Assembly: GCA_002354635.1 (NCBI GenBank)
Contig: DELZ01000003.1
Location: 248,001-312,000 of the forward strand
Source of the DNA: Sphingomonadales bacterium UBA2683
Lineage (GTDB): Bacteria > Pseudomonadota > Alphaproteobacteria > Sphingomonadales > Sphingomonadaceae
DNA: 64,000 nt
Reading direction: 5' to 3'
Shown: positions 53,106 through 60,785 of the stretch, one piece after another
Numbering within the stretch: position 1 is the first letter of the stretch
Layout of the letters: every line of letters starts with the position of its first letter
Program-made: the position numbers and the translations under genes
Notes under the pieces: model-generated
What the model saw: only the letters and a program-made list of their open reading frames with translations
Databases searched by the model: none
What the model was told of the DNA's origin: nothing

Positions 53106-53870
53106 ATGGCCACCGCGATCAATGTCCAGTCCAGCTGCAGCGAAGAAGAGTGGAAGGCGCGCCAGAAGCTCGCCGCCTGCTACCGGATTTTCGCCTATCT
53201 CGGCTGGGACGAGATGATTTTCAACCATATCACGCTGAAAGTGCCGGGCGAGGACAATGCCTTCCTGATCAATCCTTATGGCCTGCATTTCAGTGAAGTA
53301 ACGGCCTCGACGCTGGTCAAGATCGATATCGACGGCAACACGCTGGACGGTTCGACCTTCCCGGTGAACAAGGCCGGCTTTACGCAGCACAGCCTGTTCC
53401 ACCGCGAGCTGCCCGATGTCCATGCGATCATCCACACCCATACCACCGCGACCATGGCGGTTTCCTCGGTCGAAGGCGGGCTGCAACCGATCAATTTTTA
53501 CGCCGCCGCGATCGTCCCGCGCCTCGCCTATCACAAATTTGAAGGCATCACGGTACATGCGGAGGAAGGCCCGCGTTTCCTCGCCAGCCTCGGCAAAAAG
53601 CGGATGATGATGCTCGAGAATCACGGACCGGTGGTTATGGGCCGGACATTGGAGGAAGCGTTCCTCAACCATTGGGTGCTGCAACGCGCCTGCGAAATCC
53701 AGATGCAGACACTGTCCATGGGCAAGCCGGTGCTGATCGGCGAGGAAGTGATCAAGAAGCATATGGAAAATCTGTCGCAGGCTTCGATCGATCCGATGCA
53801 GCAGGGCGTCCCCGAATTCGAGGCGATGGTGCGGCTGGTCGATCGGGAAGACAAAAGCTGGCGGGAGTAG
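53106..53870 (+). CDS. Class II aldolase/adducin-family protein
   Basis: 254 residues from the ATG at 53106 with AGGAGA upstream. A zinc-binding fold like fuculose-phosphate aldolase, with the metal histidines in HAIIHTHTTATMAV, the IFNHITLKVPGEDNAFLINPYG strand-helix at 40-60 and LENHGPVVMGRTLEEAFL. Members without a neighbouring kinase can be aldolases, dehydratases or unknown. A dispersed repeat follows its stop by about 20 bp. Confidence 0.87.
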   Translation: MATAINVQSSCSEEEWKARQKLAACYRIFAYLGWDEMIFNHITLKVPGEDNAFLINPYGLHFSEVTASTLVKIDIDGNTLDGSTFPVNKAGFTQHSLFHRELPDVHAIIHTHTTATMAVSSVEGGLQPINFYAAAIVPRLAYHKFEGITVHAEEGPRFLASLGKKRMMMLENHGPVVMGRTLEEAFLNHWVLQRACEIQMQTLSMGKPVLIGEEVIKKHMENLSQASIDPMQQGVPEFEAMVRLVDREDKSWRE

Positions 53871-53892
53871 AGAATCTGGATAGAATATCGCT

Positions 53893-53959
53893 AGTCCTGA
53901 GCTTGTCGAAGGACGCCTGTTGCGGAGAAGCGTGGTTCGACAGGCTCACCACAGTCGGA
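53893..53959. repeat. Dispersed sphingomonad inverted repeat, degenerate copy
   Basis: GTCCTGAGCTTGTCGAAGGA and TGGTTCGACAGGCTCACCAC are inverted arms around ~20 bp of spacer. It resembles the full copy at 37553-37618 but is more diverged. It sits between the aldolase gene and the small hypothetical gene. Confidence 0.75.
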
Positions 53960-53967
53960 TTTTCAAC

Positions 53968-54246
53968 ATGATATCTGAATCAATTTCCCAGTTTCTCGCG
54001 CAGATCTCAATTTCGGAAATAGATCGAGTCTCATTTTTCAAGCGAGATGAAATTACAACCGATCTGATCTGTTGCGAATTGCAGATTGGCGATAAAACTT
54101 GGTTATTTCACGAGGAAGAAGAGATTTGGGAAATCCTTCTTGAGCAACTCGGTCAGCTGGAGGGCTTTAATACCAATTGGCGAGAGGATGTTGTGGACCC
54201 GCCCTTTGAATCAAACCCCACCGTTGCGTATGAGCGAGATTCTTGA
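53968..54246 (+). CDS. Small hypothetical protein
   Basis: 92 residues from the ATG at 53968, just after the repeat; no ribosome site is clear. An in-frame start at 53920 would lie in the repeat. Acidic, with FFKRDEITTDLICCELQIGD, a KTWLFHEEEEIWEILLEQLG helix and an acidic/hydrophobic pattern suggesting a soluble small domain. The lower GC than its neighbours suggests it is foreign or unusual. No family recognised; function unknown. Confidence 0.55.
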   Translation: MISESISQFLAQISISEIDRVSFFKRDEITTDLICCELQIGDKTWLFHEEEEIWEILLEQLGQLEGFNTNWREDVVDPPFESNPTVAYERDS

Positions 54247-54285
54247 TCTATTGCTCGAACGATAATTGCGCGTCATAACCCAGAC

Positions 54286-54825
54286 ATGACCAAATTCACC
54301 GTCAACGACCGCCCGGTCTGGTACCGAATGGACCCGGATACGCCTTTACTCTGGGCGCTGCGCGATGCGTCCAATCTGACCGGCACCAAATATGGTTGCG
54401 GCACCGGCGATTGCGGTGCCTGCATGGTCGAGGTCGACGGCGAGGCTATCCGCTCATGTCTGGTCACGATCGGCGAAATGGAAGGGCGTTTCGTCACCAC
54501 CATCGAGGCGCTGTCGCGCGACCGCAGCCATCCGGTGCAACAGGCATGGGCCGCGGAAAATGTACCGCAATGCGGTTTCTGCCAGTCCGGAATGATCATG
54601 GCGGCGGCGGTATTGCTGAAGAAAAATTCCAATCCCTCGAAAGCCGCGATTGACGAGGCGATCACCAATATCTGCCGCTGCGGTACCTATCCGCGGATTC
54701 GCGAAGCAATCCAGCGCGCCGGCCGCGTCGCGCGGGGAGAAGCGGTGCTCAGCGCCGCCCCGCCACCGGGTATCGACCCCGAAGATGCCGCCAAGGCAGT
54801 TCCCGCGCTGACGCCTAAGGACTGA
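54286..54825 (+). CDS. [2Fe-2S] electron-transfer subunit of a xanthine-dehydrogenase-type hydroxylase
   Basis: 179 residues: an N-terminal plant-ferredoxin-like [2Fe-2S] site (YGCGTGDCGACMVEV plus the Cys in IRSCLV) and a second cluster in the helical domain (QCGFCQSGM and CRCGTYPRI). This is the small subunit of isoquinoline-1-oxidoreductase-like molybdenum hydroxylases, which passes electrons from the large Mo subunit. No large subunit or maturation gene lies on either side: upstream is a small hypothetical, downstream a receptor on the other strand. It must partner elsewhere or is an orphan. Confidence 0.88.
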   Translation: MTKFTVNDRPVWYRMDPDTPLLWALRDASNLTGTKYGCGTGDCGACMVEVDGEAIRSCLVTIGEMEGRFVTTIEALSRDRSHPVQQAWAAENVPQCGFCQSGMIMAAAVLLKKNSNPSKAAIDEAITNICRCGTYPRIREAIQRAGRVARGEAVLSAAPPPGIDPEDAAKAVPALTPKD

Positions 54826-54861
54826 CAATTACCCGCGGCCGGCACCCCGATCACCGGCCTG

Positions 54862-57024
54862 CTAGAAGCCGAATTTCACCGTCAGCCGGACATTGAGCGG
54901 TTCGCCGGTCGAAATATTGTCATTATTATGGACCGAGGGGAAATAGGTCTCGTCGAACAGGTTTTCGATATTGAGCTGGACCTGAACCTTTTCGCTCAGG
55001 TCATAATAAAGCGCGGCATCGACCCGGGTGAAGGCCGGGATGCGGACACTATTGTCGTTGGTGGCGAACTGGCTGGACTGATGGGTCACTCCCAACCCGC
55101 CGGCGAATTGATCGGTGAAATCATATTTCGTCCAGAGTGAAATCATATGCTCCGGGACCTGGAACAGGCGCAGATCCTGACCGCCCACGGTGCTCGCATT
55201 GCGCTGCTGACCGTCGAGATAGCTGTAGCCGGCATTGATCTGCCAGCGCTCGGTCAGCTTGCCGACCAGCTGCAATTCCAGGCCCTCGGTGCGCGAGCCC
55301 GACAGGGTCGTATTGCCCTGATTGTCGAGCAGGATCGCCTGGTCGTCCCGATCGAGGCGGAACAGGGCTGCGGTCAGGCTGAGCGCGGGCGTCAGGTCCC
55401 ATTTCACGCCAAATTCTATATTCTCGAACGTTTCGGGCGCCAGATTGGCCGTGGCCGGGCTGAGCGTGAGAAACTGGTCGCCCGACCGCGGCAGAAAGCT
55501 TTTGGCATAGCTCGCATAGATCGAGATATTTTCCTGCGGCTTGTAGATCGCGCCGAAACGCGGCGAGAATTTCTCGTCCGTCCGGCTCAGCAGCAGGCTG
55601 CTCTGGATATCGTTGACGTCGAGGTCGAACCGGTCGAAGCGCACACCACCGATGATCTCGAAATGATCGCCGATGCTGATCTGGTCCTGGATATAGAGCG
55701 ACAGGAATTTGAGGTCGGAGCGGGTGCTGCGGCTGAACGCGGGGAAGGTGAAGGCGGGCACGACAACCGGATCGGTCAGCGGGACCACGATCTGGTCATC
55801 GTTGCTCGCGGCAAATAATATGTCACGCCGGGCATTGGCGGATTGCTGCTGGCCGATTTCGTAGCCGAGCAACAGGCTATGGCCGAGAGCACCGGTGTCA
55901 CCGGTCCACAGCAGATTACCCTGGGTGATAAAATTTTGGCGGTCGGTTGTATCGACATAGCCGTCAAGCGTGGCCGAATTGGCAACCGGAGTCAGCCGGA
56001 TGTCGTTGCTTCGCGCATCGACCGGATAGACATTGCGATAGAGCTTGTCATAGTCGCCATATTGCGTGGTCGAACTGAAGCTCAGCTGGTCGCTGAAATC
56101 ATGTTCCACCCGCAACTTCACAATGTGCGCCTGCAGGGTGGTGCGGTTGGTTCCCGGCTGGCCGAACAAAGTGTCCCGGTAGCCGGCAAGCGGGCCGCAC
56201 GGGTCGGAAAAAGAACAGCCATTGCCAGCCGCGCGCAGCTCGGCCGGATTCCCGCGGTCTACGGCGCGGTCATCATCCACATATTCATAGGAAAGCAATA
56301 TCCGGTTGTTGTCGTCAAGCTCGGCACCGAAGGTCGGGTTGACCGCGAACCGTCGGCCGTCATAAAAATCGCGGTGGTTGTCGAACTCTTCGTAGAGACC
56401 GTTGAACCGGAAGGCCGCTGTATCGCCGACAGGCAGATTGAGGTCGCCGCTGAGATAATAGGCGCCGAAACTGTCCACACTTGCCGTCACTTCGCCAAGC
56501 TGGCGATCAGCGATCGGCGATTTGGTCACCCGGTTGACGATTCCGCCGCCGCCGCCGCGACCGAAGATCATCGCGTTGGGTCCCTTGTGGATCTCGACCC
56601 GCTCGATATTGTAAAGTGGCCGGAAATACTGAACATCATCGCGTATGCCATCGACGAAAAAATCGGCGGTGGTATTCTGTCCCCTGATGGTGAGCTGATC
56701 GCGATTGCCCTCGCCCTGGCCGATGGATGCGCCGGGCGTATAGCGAAGAATATCCCCGATATCCTGAAGCGCCTGATCATCCAGCTGTTCGCGGGTTACC
56801 ACGGAGACCGTTTGCGGCGTACCCAGCAGCGGGGTGTTGGTTTTCAAGCCCGCGCTGCTGATCGCGACATAGCCTTCCTTTTCGCCGGTTACGATAATCT
56901 CCTGATCATCAGCCATGCCCTCTTCCCAGATTTCCTGAGCGCTTGCCTGTAACGGAACGGCAGCGATCGCAATCAGACTGGCAGATGCAAGGTTGCCGAA
57001 TGAACGGCGTGGCACAATATTCAC
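54862..57024 (-). CDS. TonB-dependent siderophore receptor
   Basis: 720 residues from a GTG start at 57024, with GAGGGAG 7 nt upstream. A signal peptide ends near PLQASAQ. The plug has LLGTPQTVSVVTREQLDDQAL and GQNTTADFFVDGIRDDVQYF, characteristic of TonB-siderophore receptors (FhuA/Fiu-like). The 22-strand barrel ends with an outer-membrane-type Phe (VRLTVKFGF). Two Fur-box palindromes directly upstream show iron repression. Imports a ferric siderophore; no siderophore synthesis genes adjoin, so it may be an exogenous one. Confidence 0.93.
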   Translation of the reverse strand: MNIVPRRSFGNLASASLIAIAAVPLQASAQEIWEEGMADDQEIIVTGEKEGYVAISSAGLKTNTPLLGTPQTVSVVTREQLDDQALQDIGDILRYTPGASIGQGEGNRDQLTIRGQNTTADFFVDGIRDDVQYFRPLYNIERVEIHKGPNAMIFGRGGGGGIVNRVTKSPIADRQLGEVTASVDSFGAYYLSGDLNLPVGDTAAFRFNGLYEEFDNHRDFYDGRRFAVNPTFGAELDDNNRILLSYEYVDDDRAVDRGNPAELRAAGNGCSFSDPCGPLAGYRDTLFGQPGTNRTTLQAHIVKLRVEHDFSDQLSFSSTTQYGDYDKLYRNVYPVDARSNDIRLTPVANSATLDGYVDTTDRQNFITQGNLLWTGDTGALGHSLLLGYEIGQQQSANARRDILFAASNDDQIVVPLTDPVVVPAFTFPAFSRSTRSDLKFLSLYIQDQISIGDHFEIIGGVRFDRFDLDVNDIQSSLLLSRTDEKFSPRFGAIYKPQENISIYASYAKSFLPRSGDQFLTLSPATANLAPETFENIEFGVKWDLTPALSLTAALFRLDRDDQAILLDNQGNTTLSGSRTEGLELQLVGKLTERWQINAGYSYLDGQQRNASTVGGQDLRLFQVPEHMISLWTKYDFTDQFAGGLGVTHQSSQFATNDNSVRIPAFTRVDAALYYDLSEKVQVQLNIENLFDETYFPSVHNNDNISTGEPLNVRLTVKFGF

Positions 57025-57041
57025 AGATAGACTCCCTCATA

Positions 57042-57056
57042 TGAGAATTGTTCTCA
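57042..57056. promoter_or_regulatory. Fur-box-like inverted repeat, proximal site
   Basis: TGAGAA-TTG-TTCTCA, 18 bp upstream of the receptor GTG and 16 bp from the distal perfect site, on one face of the promoter. Fur repression is inferred. Confidence 0.6.
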
Positions 57057-57071
57057 ATAGTGGGTCAGCTA

Positions 57072-57088
57072 ATGAGAATAATTCTCAT
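57072..57088. promoter_or_regulatory. Perfect Fur box, distal site
   Basis: ATGAGAATAATTCTCAT is a perfect 8+1+8 palindrome matching the TGAGAAT-N-ATTCTCA form of Fur sites. With the proximal site it makes a tandem iron-control region. Fur or a Fur homolog is not in this window. Confidence 0.75.
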
Positions 57089-57181
57089 ATGCAACAAAAA
57101 ATCTCCTGTCTCCGGCGTTTTTCTTTGAAACAACCCTCCAACTTGTGTTTATGAAGCGGTTCGGCGCAAGGGGAGAAAGAC

Positions 57182-57532
57182 ATGAAAGCCACAATCTGGC
57201 ACAATCCGATGTGCGGGACGTCCCGCAAGACACTGGCGATACTGGAAGAAGCGCCCGGCGTTGACCTGACAGTGATCGAATATTTGAAAAACCCGCCGAG
57301 TCGTTCCAAGCTGGAACAACTCTTCCGCGACGCTGGCATGACCCCGCAGGAAGGCCTACGGGTCCGGGGTTCACCCGCTGAGGAGCTTGGGTTGACAAAA
57401 GAAACGGCTACCGCCGATCAGATTTTGGATGCCATGGCCCGTGAGCCGATCCTGATCAACCGGCCGCTGGTCGAGACCGACAAGGGGGTCAGGCTGTGCC
57501 GTCCGCAGGACATTGTGCAGGAGATACTCTGA
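57182..57532 (+). CDS. arsC: Glutaredoxin-dependent arsenate reductase-like protein
   Basis: 116 residues. The N-terminal HNPMCGTSRKTLAIL holds the redox-active Cys11 of the ArsC/Spx fold, then EYLKNPPSRSKLEQLF and RVRGSPAEELG. Converts arsenate to arsenite using glutaredoxin; the family also has relatives of other function (YffB-like). No ArsB, ArsR or other arsenic genes adjoin. The start lies 157 bp upstream-divergent from the iron receptor. Confidence 0.85.
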   Translation: MKATIWHNPMCGTSRKTLAILEEAPGVDLTVIEYLKNPPSRSKLEQLFRDAGMTPQEGLRVRGSPAEELGLTKETATADQILDAMAREPILINRPLVETDKGVRLCRPQDIVQEIL

Positions 57533-57580
57533 CCCGGCGCGCGCATGCGCGTAATTGAATAGAACAGACCGGGAAAGATA

Positions 57581-58312
57581 ATGTCGGTAATTGCAGTGTA
57601 CAGCATGAAGGGCGGCGTCGGCAAAAGCTGTTCGGCTGTAAATCTGGCATGGAACAGCGCCGTCGGCAGTTCTCGACGGACCTTGCTATGGGATCTCGAC
57701 CCGCAAGGCGCAGCGTCTTACATTCTCAGGGGAGACCAGGTGATCAAGGATCGCGCGCGCGCGATGGTCGCTGGCAACGTCAAACCGGACAAGCTGATCA
57801 GTCCGACCGGGATCGAAAATCTGGATCTTCTGGCAGCCGATGTCTCGCTGCGCGGCCTTGACCGCCTATTCTTTCAGATCAGCAAAAAGCGGCATCTCGG
57901 CAAATTGCTCAAGCAAATCGGCAAGGAGTATGACCGAATCATCCTTGATTGCCCACCCGGACTGACCGAGACGAGCGAGCAAATATTGCGCAACGTCGAT
58001 ATTGTGGTGGTGCCGGTCATTCCCTCGCCGCTCTCCGAGCGTGCGCTCACCGATGTACAGATGTTCCTCGACAGCAGCGGCAAGAAACACGCGCCCCTGC
58101 TCCCGGTCTACACCATGGTCGATCGGCGGCGATCAATCCACAAGCAGGGACTGGCAAGCAATCCGAAATGGCCGGTCATCCCAATGTCGAGCGCGGTGGA
58201 ACATATGACAAAATTGCAGGAACCGGTCGGCAGTTTTGCGCCGCACGGCCCCGCTGCCAGGGCTTATGCGCGGATTTGGCGGGGCATTGAAAAGCGGCTG
58301 ACTAAAAAATAA
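57581..58312 (+). CDS. ParA-family ATPase, orphan
   Basis: 243 residues. Deviant Walker A YSMKGGVGKSCSAVNLAW near residue 10, LLWDLDPQGAAS for the switch I region, and YDRIILDCPPGLTETSE (Walker B). ATPases of this kind move DNA, plasmids or protein clusters. No ParB-like gene or parS-like repeat is adjacent. A 12-bp palindrome CGCGCATGCGCG (57540-57551) precedes the start. An orphan ParA may position a protein complex (MipZ- or PpfA-like). Confidence 0.83.
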   Translation: MSVIAVYSMKGGVGKSCSAVNLAWNSAVGSSRRTLLWDLDPQGAASYILRGDQVIKDRARAMVAGNVKPDKLISPTGIENLDLLAADVSLRGLDRLFFQISKKRHLGKLLKQIGKEYDRIILDCPPGLTETSEQILRNVDIVVVPVIPSPLSERALTDVQMFLDSSGKKHAPLLPVYTMVDRRRSIHKQGLASNPKWPVIPMSSAVEHMTKLQEPVGSFAPHGPAARAYARIWRGIEKRLTKK

Positions 58313-58327
58313 AGAAGGTAAGCGCGG

Positions 58328-60697
58328 CTAGGCTGACTTTTTACCATATTCCAGCTGTTCCGCTTCATAGCCATGGAACAGATTCCGGGCATCGTCTGCG
58401 ATCATCGGACGGCCGAAATAATAGCCCTGGATTTTTCGGCAACCCAACCGACGGATCATCTCGACTTCTTCCTCCGTCTCGGCGCCCTCGGCGGTCGTCG
58501 ACATGCCCAGAGCATCCGCCATCGCCACGACGGCACGGATGATCGCAAGACTTTCGGGGGCATTTTTAGCTGCGCCCTGAACAAAACTGCGATCGACCTT
58601 GATCGTCGAGAAACGGGTTTTGCGCAGATAGCCAAGCGAAGAATAGCCGGTGCCGAAATCATCGAGCGACAGGTTGACACCGAGCGCGATGATTTGATCA
58701 AGCATTTCTGCCGCGCCGGTTCCCTCGCGCATGAATATGCTTTCGGTCACTTCAATTTCGAGGCGATTTGGCGGAAGTCCGCTATCTTCCAGAGCAGACA
58801 CAACCGTCGAAAGGAAGTTCACTTCGGTCAGCTGGTCGGCGGAAACATTGACCGCGACCTTGACTGTGGTAGGCCATTGCATGGCTTCCTTGCATGCCGT
58901 CCGCAAAACCCATTCGCCGATCGGGACAATCAGGCGTGCCTCTTCCGCCAACGGCACGAATTTGGCCGGCGACACAGACCCGAATTCCGGGTTGGTCCAG
59001 CGCAGCAGCGCTTCGAATCCGACAACACCGCCCGAATCCGCACTGACGACAGGCTGGTAGTTCAGCGAAAGCTCGTCATTCTCCAGCGCCTTGCGCAAGG
59101 CGATTTCCATGACCCGCCGCTCTTCAGCCTGGACGTGGAGCTTGGGTTCATATTGCGTGAAGGCCCCGCCGCCCTGATCCTTGGAACGATAGAGAGCGAG
59201 ATCGGCACTGCGCATCAGCATTTCGACCGTACGGCCGTCGCGGGGACCAACAGCGGTGCCCACGCTGGCCCCAACATATAACGTGTGCTGATCGACTTCA
59301 TAAGGCCGCGACAGCGTATCGATGATCTGTTTGGCAAGCAGCTCCATGTAATGCGTGTCGCTTGCCTCTTTGACAACGACGGCAAATTCATCGCCGCCCA
59401 GACGACCGCACAGCTCATTATCCGTCATGATCGAGCGCAACCGTTCGGACACGCGGGCCAGCAACCGGTCTCCCACAGGATGACCGAGCGTGTCGTTCAC
59501 CGCCTTGAATCGGTCAAGATCGATCATCATGAATCCACAGCGGCCATTCCATTCGTCTGCGGCTTGCATGGACTTTCCGAGCGTGTCTGTCAGCTGCAGG
59601 CGGTTTGGCAGGCGGGTAAGCGTATCAAATCTGGCCAGATGCGAAATTTTGTCCGCCGATTCTCGTTGCTCGGTAATATCCGATCCAACGCCGCGGAATC
59701 CGTGGAATACACCGTTGTCATCGAGTTTTGGCGACGCAGACAATTCCCACCAGCGGTTCTCACCGTTGATCTGGACAGGCACCAGCACGTTGCTGAAGCT
59801 GTCACGCCGTTTCAATTTTTCAGCCAGTTCGTGCAAGGCGGTCGAGAATTTCCCGCTTGCCCAGGATTCTCCGGCAACCATTTGCAGAAACGGCTTGCCT
59901 TCGATCTGCTCCGCCGGTTGCCCCAGCGCATGGGCGAAACGCGGCGACACATGCGTTATGCGGCGTGATGTATCGGTCTGCCAGAGCCAGTCAGCCCCTG
60001 TATCCTCGAATTCCTTGAGCAACAGGCTAACCACTTCGCTTTTCTCGGCGAGACTGGCTTCCGCAACCCTTCTTTCGATGAAGGACCGGCCGGTCATCAG
60101 ACAGGCAGAAATCAGCAGAACTCCGATTGCCAGCGATGCAAACGCCAAATGGGCGCTGCCAACATATAACCAGCCAATGATCATGGCCGCACTGGACGAT
60201 GATATGAATAATATGCTGCTGAGCGGCACATTTGACAAAAGCATTGCGGAACCCACCATCAGGCAGATGATGATCGCCCATATCGGTATCATGGTCATGA
60301 GGTTCGTGCTGAATGCGAAAAGCAAGAACCCGACGCCCCACAGCGAGCCACCGATCAGGGAAACGAGATAGACCATCGTCAAATCGGAACGATTGATCGT
60401 TTTGCGCTGCAGTGCCGACTGTTTGCGATACAGCAGGTCGGCGTAGATATATAATACAGCCAACCCAGCGAGCCACAGACCGAGAAGCCAAATGTTGACC
60501 TGGCCGATGCCCAATTGAACGATCAACAGACCGCAGACGATCGCGGAAACGATCTTCAGAAAACCATGCTGGTTATTACCATTGAACTGCAGCGCGCGAA
60601 TCCGCCCCCAATCGATCCCGGGGGGGTCGGAAAGGCCGAGCAATACACGAAGCGGAATTGCCTTTGGCAAGCCGGATTGAGCGATGGTTTTTAACAC
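58328..60697 (-). CDS. Membrane PAS-GGDEF-EAL cyclic-di-GMP signalling protein
   Basis: 789 residues from a GTG start at 60697 with AAGGAGGG upstream. Six or so N-terminal membrane segments, a PAS domain (HVSPRFAHALGQPAEQIEGK), a GGDEF domain with the intact GRLGGDEFAVVV active site, and an EAL domain with VGFEALLRW and the metal-site DDFGTGYSSLGYLR. Both synthesis and breakdown of c-di-GMP are possible. Its ribosome-binding site lies in a predicted leader hairpin (60704-60737). Confidence 0.93.
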   Translation of the reverse strand: MLKTIAQSGLPKAIPLRVLLGLSDPPGIDWGRIRALQFNGNNQHGFLKIVSAIVCGLLIVQLGIGQVNIWLLGLWLAGLAVLYIYADLLYRKQSALQRKTINRSDLTMVYLVSLIGGSLWGVGFLLFAFSTNLMTMIPIWAIIICLMVGSAMLLSNVPLSSILFISSSSAAMIIGWLYVGSAHLAFASLAIGVLLISACLMTGRSFIERRVAEASLAEKSEVVSLLLKEFEDTGADWLWQTDTSRRITHVSPRFAHALGQPAEQIEGKPFLQMVAGESWASGKFSTALHELAEKLKRRDSFSNVLVPVQINGENRWWELSASPKLDDNGVFHGFRGVGSDITEQRESADKISHLARFDTLTRLPNRLQLTDTLGKSMQAADEWNGRCGFMMIDLDRFKAVNDTLGHPVGDRLLARVSERLRSIMTDNELCGRLGGDEFAVVVKEASDTHYMELLAKQIIDTLSRPYEVDQHTLYVGASVGTAVGPRDGRTVEMLMRSADLALYRSKDQGGGAFTQYEPKLHVQAEERRVMEIALRKALENDELSLNYQPVVSADSGGVVGFEALLRWTNPEFGSVSPAKFVPLAEEARLIVPIGEWVLRTACKEAMQWPTTVKVAVNVSADQLTEVNFLSTVVSALEDSGLPPNRLEIEVTESIFMREGTGAAEMLDQIIALGVNLSLDDFGTGYSSLGYLRKTRFSTIKVDRSFVQGAAKNAPESLAIIRAVVAMADALGMSTTAEGAETEEEVEMIRRLGCRKIQGYYFGRPMIADDARNLFHGYEAEQLEYGKKSA

Positions 60698-60703
60698 CGG
60701 CCC

Positions 60704-60737
60704 TCCTTACGCTGAAATTCTTAGCGAAACGTAAGGA
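60704..60737 (-). promoter_or_regulatory. Leader hairpin that includes the ribosome-binding site of the GGDEF-EAL gene
   Basis: On the minus strand TCCTTACG and CGTAAGGA are 8-bp inverted arms, with an inner CGCT/AGCG stem. The right arm contains most of the Shine-Dalgarno AAGGAGG, six bases before the GTG start. Translation could be blocked when the stem forms and released by melting or ligand binding. Confidence 0.5.
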
Positions 60738-60785
60738 CTAGCTTAAATTTTTTTGCGATCTCTGATTAACGGAATTTAACCGGTT

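Noticed and set aside
57540..57551. CGCGCATGCGCG palindrome before the ParA-like gene as a parS-type centromere
   Set aside because: Only one short copy, no ParB nearby, and such GC palindromes are frequent by chance in this genome.
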